NCBI GenBank assembly: GCA_000436535.1
Contig: FR886279.1
Coordinates: 1 to 48,875, forward strand
DNA length: 48,875 nucleotides
Direction of reading: 5' to 3'
DNA from: Eubacterium sp. CAG:252
Lineage (GTDB): Bacteria > Bacillota > Clostridia > Lachnospirales > Lachnospiraceae
The position numbers and the translations under genes are program-made. A model generated the notes under the pieces. It was not told where the DNA came from. It made no database searches and worked only from the letters and a program-made list of their open reading frames with translations. Below are positions 9,679-18,226 of the stretch, piece by piece (positions within the stretch are counted from its first letter, which is position 1; each line of letters begins with the position of its first letter).

Positions 9679-10848
9679 ATGCATATTTCTAAGACTTCAG
9701 CTACACAGATAGTAGAGGAGATATCAAAGCTTGTAAAACAGAATATTAATCTTATGGATGAAACCGGACATATAATCGCAAGCTGTGACAAGTCAAGAAT
9801 AGGAAGCTATCATAATGGTGCGTACAGGATTATATCAGAAAATCTTGATGAATATTATATTGAAGAGGATGACCTGTCTGTAGGTGTTAAGAAGGGAATT
9901 AATCTTCCTCTTGAGCTTGATGGCGAAATTGTGGGTGTAATTGGTATGACAGGACCTTATGAGGAGGTTATAACATCAAGTAAGCTTTTAAAGAAGATGA
10001 CGGAAATTCTACTTATGGAAAACAGGGCAAGTTATCATAAGCTTATGGATAAGCGTGTAAGAAATGCATTTTTTGAGGAATGGCTTATTAATGGTACTTA
10101 CAACAGGGCTGACCTTGAGGAGAGAGGTCACTCGCTTGGGATAGATATTAATGCACCAAGGAGAATATTTATTGTCAGTATAGATGAGCTTGATAATTAT
10201 AAGGACTCACAGCAGGGACAGTCAAAGATTGCCAAGTTTGAAAATGATGTTGATGCATTTTTAAAAAGAAATAACAGCCGTATGCACTTTAGAAATGCTT
10301 CACGACAGATAATAATCATAGATGATATGAAGACAGAAAAGCTTGTAAAGTTTGCAGGTGAGCTTGCTGATTACATATATGATGAAGAGGGCGTTGAACT
10401 TAATATAGGCATAGATGGCGGCGATGGTGACATGCATGAAAGATACGTTCAGGCGCACCGGGCATGGAATGCAGCCGCCTCTGAGCATGAGCAGATAATG
10501 TGTTATGAGAATATGAGCCTTGAACTTTTAATGAGCAATATATCAGTAGAGATTAAGCTTGAATACTTAAAGAAGATATTTAAGGGTGATGACTATGATG
10601 AGATATGCGACAGTATTGCTATGTTAAAGGCTTACTTTAATGCGCAGGGTTCAATACAGAAGGCAGCAGATGAGCTGTATATCCATAAGAATACACTTCA
10701 GTACAGGATATCAAAGTTAAAGGAAACTACGGGTCTGGATGTGAGAAAACCAACGGAAAGTCCTGCGCTTTATCTTGCCTATAGTATCGCAGAGGAACTT
10801 ATAAGTGAGAATTATGATTTATCACTGTTGTTACGTGGAACAAAATAA
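9679..10848 (+). CDS. CdaR-type sugar diacid/glycerate-responsive regulator
   Basis: A 389-residue regulator. Residues 1-135 form a diacid-recognition domain (MHISKTSATQIVEEISKL, then IIASCDKSRIG and GVIGMTGPYEEV). A middle domain follows, and a C-terminal PucR-type helix-turn-helix (SIQKAADELYIHKNTLQYRI). In enterobacteria CdaR senses glycerate and related acids and activates glucarate/galactarate genes. The next genes (GntP permease, tartronate semialdehyde reductase remnant, glycerate kinase) fit the same role. The frame is open to 9595, but that extension lies within an intergenic repeat. The ATG at 9679 has GGAG five bases ahead and begins where the domain begins. Confidence 0.88.
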   Translation: MHISKTSATQIVEEISKLVKQNINLMDETGHIIASCDKSRIGSYHNGAYRIISENLDEYYIEEDDLSVGVKKGINLPLELDGEIVGVIGMTGPYEEVITSSKLLKKMTEILLMENRASYHKLMDKRVRNAFFEEWLINGTYNRADLEERGHSLGIDINAPRRIFIVSIDELDNYKDSQQGQSKIAKFENDVDAFLKRNNSRMHFRNASRQIIIIDDMKTEKLVKFAGELADYIYDEEGVELNIGIDGGDGDMHERYVQAHRAWNAAASEHEQIMCYENMSLELLMSNISVEIKLEYLKKIFKGDDYDEICDSIAMLKAYFNAQGSIQKAADELYIHKNTLQYRISKLKETTGLDVRKPTESPALYLAYSIAEELISENYDLSLLLRGTK

Positions 10849-10880
10849 AAAAATATTTATGTTATAAGTAACATATGAAA

Positions 10881-10962
10881 ACCTCATTTTCTATGCTATT
10901 ATTGTACCATACAAAGCACAGGAGGTTGTGCAAAACGTACAATAATTAAATAGAAATGAGGT
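10881..10962 (+). promoter_or_regulatory. Nested dyad upstream of gntP-like gene, covering the ribosome-binding site
   Basis: Three concentric inverted repeats are visible. ACCTCATTTTCTAT (10881-10894) faces ATAGAAATGAGGT (10950-10962). ATTATTGTAC (10898-10907) faces GTACAATAAT (10937-10946), a perfect 10 bp. GCACA (10916-10920) faces TGTGC (10927-10931) around a GGAGGT loop. The outer right arm contains the GAGGTG ribosome-binding site of the permease. An extended -10 (TGCTATTAT, 10894-10902) lies in the left arms. The dyad could be a DNA operator for the CdaR-like protein or, if transcription starts further upstream, an RNA hairpin that hides the start site. Confidence 0.6.
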
Positions 10963-10968
10963 GTTTTT

Positions 10969-12360
10969 ATGTCGGGTATAGCATTAATAATTGCATTCGT
11001 GATTGCTATCATCGTGATGATAGTTGCAATTTCTAAGTTTAAGGTACATCCTTTCTTAGCAATTATGGTAGTATCAATTATTCTTGCAATGTTGGCAGGA
11101 ATTCCATTTGTTGATACTGTCAATGCAGACGGAACAAAGGTTTCCGGTATTCCTACAGTAATAGGAGCCGGCTTCTCAGGAACATTCAGCAGCATAGGTA
11201 TTGTTATCATACTTGGTGCATTAATCGGTTCAGTTCTTGAGAAAACAGGAGCAGCACTTAAGCTTGCTGATATGGTAATCAAGGTAGTAGGAAAGAAAAG
11301 ACCGGAGCTTGCCATTGAGCTTATGGGCTGGGTAGTATCTATTCCAGTATTCTGTGATAGTGGTTTTGTTATTCTTAATCCTATCAGAAAGGCACTTGTA
11401 AAGAGAACGGCAGCTTCAAGTGTAGCTATGACAGTAGCTCTTTCAGCAGGACTTTATATTTCACACGTATTTATTCCACCAACACCTGGTCCAATAGCAG
11501 CAGCTAATACACTTGGTGTGGGAGATAACCTGTTACTTGTTATGGGACTTGGTGTTGTATGTTCAATCTTCCCTCTTATTGCAGGTCTTATATACGCCAA
11601 GTATATTGGAAAGAAGGTTAAGAGTGCGGATGAGGTAACAGACAGTTCAGAGGTAACTAAGACATATGAAGAATTAGTAGCAGAGTATGGAAAGCTTCCA
11701 AACGGCTTTAATGCACTTGCACCTATTCTTGTTCCAATCATTCTTATGGCACTTGGTTCAATCTCATCTATGGCAGGCTGGACGGGCGCGATTGATGTAG
11801 CATGCCAGTTCTTAGGAAAGCCTATCATAGCTCTTGCGATTGGTACTATATTTGCAGTAATACAGCTTGCTACAGCTAATAAGATGTCAGACTTCTATGA
11901 CATTACTAACGAAACTTTAAAGACAGTCGGACCTATACTTTTCGTAACAGCAGCCGGTGGTGTATTAGGTAAGGTTATATCATCAAGCTCAATGGTTACA
12001 TATATAACACAGCATGCAGAAGTTCTCTCAGCAGTAGGAATATTCTTCCCATTCATTCTTGCAGCTATATTAAAGACTGCGCAGGGTTCTTCTACAGTTG
12101 CTATTACAACAACAGCTGGTATCATAGCTCCATTACTTGGCGCACTTGGTCTTGCTTCACCAGTAAAGACAGTACTTTGTGTAATGGCTATCGGTGCTGG
12201 TGCCATGACAGTATCACATGCTAACGATTCTTACTTCTGGGTTGTTACTAACTTTGGTGAAATGACACCTGAACAGGGATATAAGACACAGACAGTATGT
12301 ACATTAATAATGGGTATTGCTTCAATGGTTGAAATATTTATACTTTCATTAGTGTTATAG
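10969..12360 (+). CDS. GntP-family gluconate/glycerate permease
   Basis: A 463-residue integral membrane carrier with about 12-14 hydrophobic segments. Family marks include the early FKVHPFLAIMVVSIILAMLAG, the SGFVILNPIRKAL region, SHVFIPPTPGP and the late SHANDSYFWVV. GntP carriers import gluconate and related sugar acids with protons. Given the CdaR-type regulator before it and glycerate kinase after it, glycerate or a C4-C6 sugar acid is a likely substrate; this is inference. The ATG at 10969 follows GAGGTG by five bases, and that site lies in a large dyad. A terminator-like hairpin at 12521-12570 follows. Confidence 0.88.
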   Translation: MSGIALIIAFVIAIIVMIVAISKFKVHPFLAIMVVSIILAMLAGIPFVDTVNADGTKVSGIPTVIGAGFSGTFSSIGIVIILGALIGSVLEKTGAALKLADMVIKVVGKKRPELAIELMGWVVSIPVFCDSGFVILNPIRKALVKRTAASSVAMTVALSAGLYISHVFIPPTPGPIAAANTLGVGDNLLLVMGLGVVCSIFPLIAGLIYAKYIGKKVKSADEVTDSSEVTKTYEELVAEYGKLPNGFNALAPILVPIILMALGSISSMAGWTGAIDVACQFLGKPIIALAIGTIFAVIQLATANKMSDFYDITNETLKTVGPILFVTAAGGVLGKVISSSSMVTYITQHAEVLSAVGIFFPFILAAILKTAQGSSTVAITTTAGIIAPLLGALGLASPVKTVLCVMAIGAGAMTVSHANDSYFWVVTNFGEMTPEQGYKTQTVCTLIMGIASMVEIFILSLVL

Positions 12361-12756
12361 AAGTATTATTAAAATATGATGGTATCGGGGATGAAAGTTA
12401 AAAGGTAGTCAGTATCATTATGCTTGCATAATAAGACTTCGTAGCAATGTAGCAATTTTGATACATTAGTTATGGGGCAAAATACATTTTAACTATGACA
12501 TCATCACATAAGACCTATGGGCGGTTATACTGATAAGTACATTCTGGACTTGTTGGTATAGCCGCTTTTTATATTTAAAATGTATATAAGTATAATTAGT
12601 GTGATTTAATATGTAAAACTATAAATGAGAGTATATAAGTTATTATATGATATAAGTGTCAAAAAGTCGTGAATATAATTTTTATGAAAGTTTGAGATGT
12701 TTAAAAATGCTTATTTATAGAATAAAATAGAAGATATAAGGAGGCAGATATAAGAT
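12361..12756. other. Intergenic region with decayed palindromic element fragments
   Basis: No gene is seen. Bases about 12435-12510 resemble the right end of the element at 31540-31756 (ATGTAGCAAT, GATACAT, GGCAAAAT, GACATCAT in the same order). Bases about 12640-12706 resemble its left and middle part (AAGTGTCAAAA, AGTCGTGAAT, ATGAAAGTTTGAG). Between them lies a terminator. This suggests rearranged or eroded copies. Confidence 0.5.
12521..12570 (+). terminator. Rho-independent terminator after gntP-like gene
   Basis: GCGGTTATAC (12521-12530) pairs perfectly with GTATAGCCGC (12556-12565), followed by five T. It should end the permease transcript and separate it from the reductase remnant. 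Confidence 0.7.
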
Positions 12757-13164
12757 ATGGTAGTTGGTTTTGTAGGACTTGGAATAATGGGAAAGCCTAT
12801 GGCAAAAAATCTGTGTAAGGCAGGTTATTCGCTTATCGTTGATGAACATCATAAAGAAAATACAGATGAACTTATCAAGTCAGGTGCAAAGAGCGGTTCT
12901 TTAAAAAAGATAGCAGGCTCAACTGTTATGAATGCCAAAGTGCCTATGATGATAGAGGATAATGTAAAGCCGGGTTTTAGAATAGACCTTCACATAAAGG
13001 ACTTGAATAATGCCCTTGAATGTGCGCACAGCGTAGGTGCACCAGTTCCTATGACAGCACAGGTATCTGAGATAATGCAGTATCTTCACAATAACGGTGA
13101 CGGAAACAGCGACCATAGTGCGATTATACATTATTATGAGAAGCTGACAGGGACAAAATTGTAG
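12757..13164 (+). pseudogene. Tartronate semialdehyde reductase (GarR-like), internally deleted
   Basis: Only 135 residues, against about 290-300 for the family. Residues 1-50 are the start of the NAD-binding domain (GFVGLGIMGKPMAKNL). At about residue 51 the sequence jumps to the C-terminal helical domain (IAGSTVMNAKVP, KPGFRIDLHIKDL, DHSAIIHYYEKL). About 155 residues, including most of the Rossmann fold and the catalytic lysine region, are missing, yet the frame is kept. Intact homologues reduce tartronate semialdehyde to glycerate. This protein cannot bind NAD properly and is presumably inactive. The flanking regulator, permease and glycerate kinase fit the same pathway. The start has a GGAGG site. 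Confidence 0.85.
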
Positions 13165-13176
13165 ATAATATAATGA

Positions 13177-13238
13177 GCGCAAAAGAAAAGGAAGCGGCTG
13201 CGAAGCAGACATTTACTTTTCTTGCGCCATTAACGAAC
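13177..13238. repeat. 62-bp hairpin repeat, copy 2
   Basis: GCGCAAAAGAAAAG (13177-13190) faces CTTTTCTTGCGC (13217-13228) around the hairpin CTGC-GAA-GCAG. It is almost identical to 9602-9663. Further on, bases 13305-13326 (AGAGTAAATTGTGATGCGAT...) resemble those just before copy 1 (about 9580-9601), so the two places share more than the hairpin. An AGCGCAAAAGCGC palindrome lies between. Confidence 0.75.
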
Positions 13239-13326
13239 GAACAGTCATGCGAAGCAGGACGAAAAAGCGCAAAAGCGCGGGTTCGTGAGTGCATGGTAGA
13301 TAAAGAGTAAATTGTGATGCGATGGA

Positions 13327-13385
13327 GTAATGTAGAAACATCGTCAGGGAAAAATATATTTTGACCTTAACAACATAACGCAAAA
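13327..13385. repeat. Decayed right-end fragment of palindromic element
   Basis: AGTAATGTAG, then ATCGTCAGGG and TATTTTGACC, follow the order seen at 31693-31745 in the full element (AGTAATGTAG, CATCAGTGAG, TACTTTTGAC). Similarity is partial. It precedes the ribosome-binding site of the glycerate kinase gene. Confidence 0.4.
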
Positions 13386-13411
13386 TAGACAGAAAAGAAA
13401 GGGGAACAGCC

Positions 13412-14644
13412 ATGAAAGATGAATTAAGAAATATAGCAGACAGCATAATAGATGCTGCAATTAAAGCTGTACTTCCGGATGAAGCGGTTAAGAGAGCACT
13501 GGAAAATAAAGAATTTGCTGGAAAAGTAGTTCTTGTAGCTGCCGGAAAAGCGGCATGGCAGATGGCAAAAGCCGCAAGTGATTATCTTGGTGACAGGATA
13601 GATAAAGGTGTGGTTATAACGAAGTATGACCATGTAATGGGAGCAATAAATAAAGTTGAGTGTTTTGAGGCAGGTCATCCCGTACCGGATGAGAACTCAT
13701 TTAATGCAACACAGAAAGCAATAGATTTAGTATCAGGGCTTACAAGTGATGATACTGTATTATTCCTGTTGTCAGGCGGCGGAAGTGCTTTGTTTGAGAA
13801 ACCAAAGATAACAGGGGAGGAGCTGCAGGATATAACGAACCAGCTTCTTGCATGTGGTGCTGATATTGTAGAGATTAATACGATAAGAAAACGACTGTCC
13901 GAGGTCAAGGGTGGAAGGTTTGCGAAGTTGTGTGAGCCGGCGCAGGTATTTTCAATAGTATTATCAGACATACTTGGCGACCCGCTTGATATGATAGCTT
14001 CAGGTCCGGCATGTGCGGACTCATCAACGTGTGAGGATGCAAGACATATAGTTGCAAAGTATAATTTGAAGCTTAGTGATAAAGCTAAGAAGCTTATGGA
14101 TATAGAAACTCCAAAGAGTCTTGACAATGTTACAACACTTATCAATGGCAGTGTGCGTGAACTATGCCGTGCGGTAGAGAGTGAATGTATAAAGTATGGC
14201 TATGAACCGGTTATATTAACAGACCAGTTATGCTGTCAGGCAAAAGAGGCAGGAAGTTTTCTTGCTTCGATAGCTAAGACTCATTATGCGTCAGGCAGAA
14301 AGCTTGCTTATATAGCAGGCGGTGAAACAGTCGTTAATCTTACAGGCCACGGAAAAGGTGGAAGAAATCAGGAGATAGCATTGTCGGCAGCGGCTGGAAT
14401 TGATGGCATGGATAATGTTGTAGTATTCAGCATAGGAAGTGATGGCACTGACGGTCCTACCGATGCGGCAGGCGGATATAGTGACGGCATGACGGCGGCT
14501 GTTCTTAGAAATAAGGGTATTGATATATTTGATGTGCTTAAGGATAATGATGCCTATAATGCACTTAAGGAAACGGACGGGCTTATAATAACAGGACCTA
14601 CGGGAACTAATGTTAATGATGTGGCGGTGCTGCTTATTGGGTAG
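13412..14644 (+). CDS. Glycerate 2-kinase, MOFRL family
   Basis: A 410-residue kinase, the normal length for the GckA/TtuD class. The N-terminal domain (about 1-230) has VLVAAGKAAWQMA, FEAGHPVPDENS and LFLLSGGGSALFE. The C-terminal MOFRL domain has IAGGETVVNLTGHGKGGRNQE and FSIGSDGTDGPTDAAGG. It phosphorylates glycerate, giving 2-phosphoglycerate in this class, so glycerate enters lower glycolysis. The start follows a GAAAGGGG site. It lies 247 bases after the damaged reductase gene, in a repeat-filled gap, and closes the CdaR-controlled block. Since the reductase is broken, glycerate may now come mainly from uptake. Confidence 0.92.
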   Translation: MKDELRNIADSIIDAAIKAVLPDEAVKRALENKEFAGKVVLVAAGKAAWQMAKAASDYLGDRIDKGVVITKYDHVMGAINKVECFEAGHPVPDENSFNATQKAIDLVSGLTSDDTVLFLLSGGGSALFEKPKITGEELQDITNQLLACGADIVEINTIRKRLSEVKGGRFAKLCEPAQVFSIVLSDILGDPLDMIASGPACADSSTCEDARHIVAKYNLKLSDKAKKLMDIETPKSLDNVTTLINGSVRELCRAVESECIKYGYEPVILTDQLCCQAKEAGSFLASIAKTHYASGRKLAYIAGGETVVNLTGHGKGGRNQEIALSAAAGIDGMDNVVVFSIGSDGTDGPTDAAGGYSDGMTAAVLRNKGIDIFDVLKDNDAYNALKETDGLIITGPTGTNVNDVAVLLIG

Positions 14645-14661
14645 GATGGTGACAAACGGAC

Positions 14662-14886
14662 GATATAAGGCACGGGAGCACTGACACAGATAAGACTTCG
14701 GGCACCAGAAAGCCGGTTGGCTGTTTCTAATACTTTCCATGTAGGTATCTTTATTGGACGATACCGTGCGGGTACATCCTTGTACCCGCATATCTATGGG
14801 GTTAAGGGAAAGTATAAGAAACAGCACAACCGGCTTTCAAGTGTGCCCTTCGCATTATCTGCGCCAGCGCTCCCGTGCCGTATATC
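14662..14886. other. 225-nt structured intergenic palindrome
   Basis: Outer arms 14662-14679 and 14869-14886 pair at 17 of 18 positions (GGCACGGGAGC with GCTCCCGTGCC). A second long stem joins about 14710-14738 with 14807-14838 (AAGCCGGTTG with CAACCGGCTT, and TACTTTCC with GGAAAGTA). Two apical hairpins follow: GGTATC (14744-14749) with GATACC (14760-14765), and GCGGGTACA (14768-14776) with TGTACCCGC (14781-14789). It sits between convergent genes. It could be a structured RNA, a MITE-like element or a two-way terminator; no long T run is seen. Confidence 0.65.
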
Positions 14887-14915
14887 TGACATTGTGATAT
14901 TATGTCGTCAGTTAG

Positions 14916-17108
14916 TTAATAATATCTTGAATAAGGCACATCCGCACTTTCATCCTCATATCCAGGATAGTCAGATATTTTATCGTATCCTGATGGCTGC
15001 ATATAGTAAGATATGCTGTTTCCGTGATAATCATCATAGTAATCTATTCCAAGAATAGGCTTTGATGCATCAAAGTTTCTGTCAAAAGGATTATCAACGT
15101 CTTTTAATATTGCATCCAGTAAGTCAGCATCAGTCAGATTGTTATATGATATATAATAACCACTGTTTGGCTCTAACGTATATACATACCAGTACATTGA
15201 GTAATCTGAATTATCAGAAGAAGTAACTTTGCCAGCCGCCATCTGTGACAGCTTGTTTTTCATATTGTTAAACAGTTCATTGTCATTGGAAGCGGCTGCT
15301 TCATTAACAGCATTATAATATGCAGTTGCAGTCTTAGGTGTAAGGTCTGTTATGCGTATGGTTGCTGAGTAAGGTGTTCCATTTCTTGTAAATGCAATGT
15401 TTACATATGCTGTATTAGAAATTCTTGAACCCTGTCTTGATGAACTTATAAGGTTGTAGTAGTCAGCGAAAGAAACATTATTAATCTCATCAAGCATCAT
15501 ATTGTAAATATCACGTTGCTTTTCAGGTAAAATGTAGTCTGAAAATGATACATTTGCAGAATCATAATCAGGCAAATTCTTATATTCTTTACAGAATTCA
15601 TCAACCTTTGTAAGTAAGTCGGCAAGCTTTAATACATCACTTTCTTTTAAGAATACCTTACGGTACTTTCCAGTGATACCCTCTTTAAAATATACTTCAT
15701 AAGTTGTATATTCTACGGAGTTTCTTGAGTAGTAGCTCATATTTGTTAAGCTGTCAAGATTCTCTGAATTGTTGTTATATACGTCAGTTATGAGCTTTAT
15801 AGTATCTTTGTCTGTTATTTTTAAATTTTTAATGACATCTTCAAAGTAATCTCTTGTAGAACTGCTGTAATAGTTACTACGCATCTCAAGCTTTATATAA
15901 TCAATGTTATCAGCATTGGCACGGTAGGCAGTCATATTATTAATACCTGCGTTAAGTAAAAATCCTGATATAATGGCAAGTACATATGCGGCGATTATGG
16001 AAGGAATTGCTTTTAACACGCGGTGAAGCTTTTTGCTTGATATAAGCTCATATATAATAACAACTACTGCGGCTATTAAGAATGCGATAATAACATACAT
16101 AGCAGCTGGTTCACCATAAGAATTAGTATCCTTTGAAAGCTGGACATATACAAATATTCCAAATATACTTATCGTATATCCGATAGCACATCTTATTGCA
16201 AACTGAAGCTTCCAGCTAAGGGCAGGCTTTCCGGCAGTCTCGCTCTTTCTTATAGTAAAAAGTACGCATGCAATGGCAATATATATAATGGCAAGTACCA
16301 GTGTGTACACATTGGCTATGCCTGACAGCCACATATCAGATATGTCATATGTTGTGATGATTCCGCCTTCAAATGCATATAAAACCTGACTTGTAAGCAT
16401 ATTGTAAGAGTTGTCAAGTAGTGGCATAAAATGCTTTGAAGAGGCTAATACATACGAATTGTTTATTGTTGAATTGGCAAGCAGTAATATAAATCTTGGA
16501 AGGAAAAGGATAAGACCAGTAAGACATATATTACTGAATATATTACCTGTGATAGAGCAGGCAAGCGCAATTCCGGCGGAGCACAGCAGCGCACATAAGA
16601 ATTGTGCAATATATATACGGAAGTTTGTAGCATAGTCAACTATAAAATAATCTTTAAATATATGGTAGCATATAAAGCTGCATAAAAATGTAACTGCCAT
16701 AATAATAATCTGCCAGGCTGTTATGGCTGCAAACTTGGAGAAGAAAAGGCACTGTCTTTTATATGACAAAGAGTGATAAAAGTCACTTGTGCTTCTCTTA
16801 TTAAGGAATGACCAGCAGTACAGTGCAAGTACAGGTGTGATAAATGCAAATACTATAATAAGTACAGCCGTTGCTGAAGAGGGATATACTATGGAAGTAT
16901 AGTCCTGAACTGTTGAAAGTGATGCATCACCAGCGGGTTTGACTGCTTTTATATTGTTCGTTATATTAATTCCTTCCATAATGATAGGAAGACCTGTTAT
17001 TAACAGCATAATAGCGGCTGATATCAAGCCTATTATCTTAAGCTGTCTGAATGATTGCCAGAACAGCTTAATACTGAATATATTTCTATTATTAAGTTTA
17101 TTGTTCAT
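14916..17108 (-). CDS. Large ABC-2-type permease of a Ytr-like transporter
   Basis: A 730-residue membrane protein. The first half holds about ten hydrophobic segments (for example LISAAIMLLITGLPIIM, VLIIVFAFITPVLALYC and RCAIGYTISIFGIFVYV). One of the last lies near residue 380 (IPSIIAAYVLAIISGFLL). A C-terminal domain of about 340 residues follows, rich in Tyr, Asp and Asn and probably external. The early FLNKRSTSDFYHSLSYKRQ is typical of YtrC-type permeases. The ATPase and GntR genes upstream complete a Ytr-like operon, often induced by cell-wall stress. The ATG at 17108 has GAGGA five bases before it and is preferred over the ATG at 17120. The end of the gene meets a structured element. 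Confidence 0.82.
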   Translation of the reverse strand: MNNKLNNRNIFSIKLFWQSFRQLKIIGLISAAIMLLITGLPIIMEGINITNNIKAVKPAGDASLSTVQDYTSIVYPSSATAVLIIVFAFITPVLALYCWSFLNKRSTSDFYHSLSYKRQCLFFSKFAAITAWQIIIMAVTFLCSFICYHIFKDYFIVDYATNFRIYIAQFLCALLCSAGIALACSITGNIFSNICLTGLILFLPRFILLLANSTINNSYVLASSKHFMPLLDNSYNMLTSQVLYAFEGGIITTYDISDMWLSGIANVYTLVLAIIYIAIACVLFTIRKSETAGKPALSWKLQFAIRCAIGYTISIFGIFVYVQLSKDTNSYGEPAAMYVIIAFLIAAVVVIIYELISSKKLHRVLKAIPSIIAAYVLAIISGFLLNAGINNMTAYRANADNIDYIKLEMRSNYYSSSTRDYFEDVIKNLKITDKDTIKLITDVYNNNSENLDSLTNMSYYSRNSVEYTTYEVYFKEGITGKYRKVFLKESDVLKLADLLTKVDEFCKEYKNLPDYDSANVSFSDYILPEKQRDIYNMMLDEINNVSFADYYNLISSSRQGSRISNTAYVNIAFTRNGTPYSATIRITDLTPKTATAYYNAVNEAAASNDNELFNNMKNKLSQMAAGKVTSSDNSDYSMYWYVYTLEPNSGYYISYNNLTDADLLDAILKDVDNPFDRNFDASKPILGIDYYDDYHGNSISYYMQPSGYDKISDYPGYEDESADVPYSRYY

Positions 17109-17198
17109 AATAATCCTCATTTCTGCTCACGTTTCTATGTAGCATTGCTACATGTGCATAACGGGTTAGTGTCAAGTGTGCGCAGACACAAAGCCCGC

Positions 17199-17228
17199 GT
17201 GTGAAAATATATTTATATATTTTCACAC
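17199..17228. other. Perfect 14-bp inverted repeat between ATPase and permease genes
   Basis: GTGTGAAAATATAT (17199-17212) and ATATATTTTCACAC (17215-17228) are separated by two bases. As RNA it would form a long AU-rich hairpin in the 165-base gap, upstream of the permease ribosome-binding site. It may adjust permease expression relative to the ATPase. No T run follows it. Confidence 0.55.
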
Positions 17229-17273
17229 AGACATCAATTATTAATAAAGGGTAATTGCATGTCACATTTGGAA

Positions 17274-18185
17274 TTAGTTAAGTTCGACTTCAACAGAGTC
17301 ATTAAACTCGTATCCGAGTGATTCCATTTCGTAGGTGAATACTTCCTCAAGTGTAAGTGGAAGCACATCAAGTATGACAGGGTTCATGGCACGCAGATAA
17401 TTAATCGTTTCTTCACGGTCGCCATTTACAATCATATTGGCAACTGAACCCTCCTGACGGTACCTTGTTATGTTGAGTCCTTCAAACTTGGTTTTTCCGA
17501 ATATGCCCTTAAATGCTATCTGTACCTTGAACTGCGTAGTCTTTAGTTCAAGTACATCGCTGTCAAGTACAAGACCACCTTTGTGAAGAAGGGCAAGATG
17601 GTCGCATATATCCTCAAGCTCACGAAGGGAGTGAGAAGTTACTATAACAGTAGTATCATATTCAGCAACATCGTTACATATAAGCTTCTTTACAAGGTTT
17701 CGCATAACAGGGTCAAGTCCGTCAAATGTTTCATCAAAAAACATATATTTTGCCCTTGTTGAGAGTGCGAGTATGATAGAAGCCTGACGTTTCATGCCCT
17801 TTGAAAAGTTGGCAATAGGCTTTTTAATGTTTAATTCAAACAGTTCAGCAAGCTTTAAAAAACGGTCATAGTTGAACCTGTCATATATGGAGCTGTAAAA
17901 ATCTGCCATCTTGCTCATAGTAGCTCCCGGCAGGAAGAATAACTCATCCGACACAAATACTATATTTTCCTTTACTTTAGGATTTTCATATATAGGTTCA
18001 TCATCTATATAGGCACATCCTTTATCCGGCTTATATATTCCGGATAACACTCTTAAAAATGTTGATTTACCTGCGCCATTAGAACCGACCATACCGTATA
18101 TGCAGCCGTCACTTATATTGCAGGTTATGTTATCGAGGGCGGTAAAATCCTCGAAAGTTTTGTGTATACCTTCTGCTTTTATCAT
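17274..18185 (-). CDS. YtrB-like ABC transporter ATPase
   Basis: A 303-residue ATPase. It has Walker A GSNGAGKST, a relaxed signature NFSKGMKRQ, Walker B MFFDETFDGLDP and the switch His in VTSHSLREL. The C-terminal 80 residues form the accessory domain common in YtrB/BcrA-type drug or peptide exporters. GAGGAGG precedes the ATG by about seven bases. It lies 41 bases after the GntR-type regulator stop and before the large permease, so the three form one minus-strand operon. In this family Asp-Glu after Walker B is kept, so hydrolysis should be normal. Confidence 0.9.
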   Translation of the reverse strand: MIKAEGIHKTFEDFTALDNITCNISDGCIYGMVGSNGAGKSTFLRVLSGIYKPDKGCAYIDDEPIYENPKVKENIVFVSDELFFLPGATMSKMADFYSSIYDRFNYDRFLKLAELFELNIKKPIANFSKGMKRQASIILALSTRAKYMFFDETFDGLDPVMRNLVKKLICNDVAEYDTTVIVTSHSLRELEDICDHLALLHKGGLVLDSDVLELKTTQFKVQIAFKGIFGKTKFEGLNITRYRQEGSVANMIVNGDREETINYLRAMNPVILDVLPLTLEEVFTYEMESLGYEFNDSVEVELN

Positions 18186-18226
18186 TGAAAGACCTCCTCA
18201 TTTTATTATGGATACATCCAGTGTGA

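Noticed and set aside
14291..15058. Open frames on both strands across the end of the glycerate kinase gene and the following palindrome (14717-15058 plus, 14291-14827 minus)
   Set aside because: They overlap a well-supported kinase gene, the structured palindrome or the permease end, and their translations show no family features. The palindrome's symmetry makes open frames likely on both strands.
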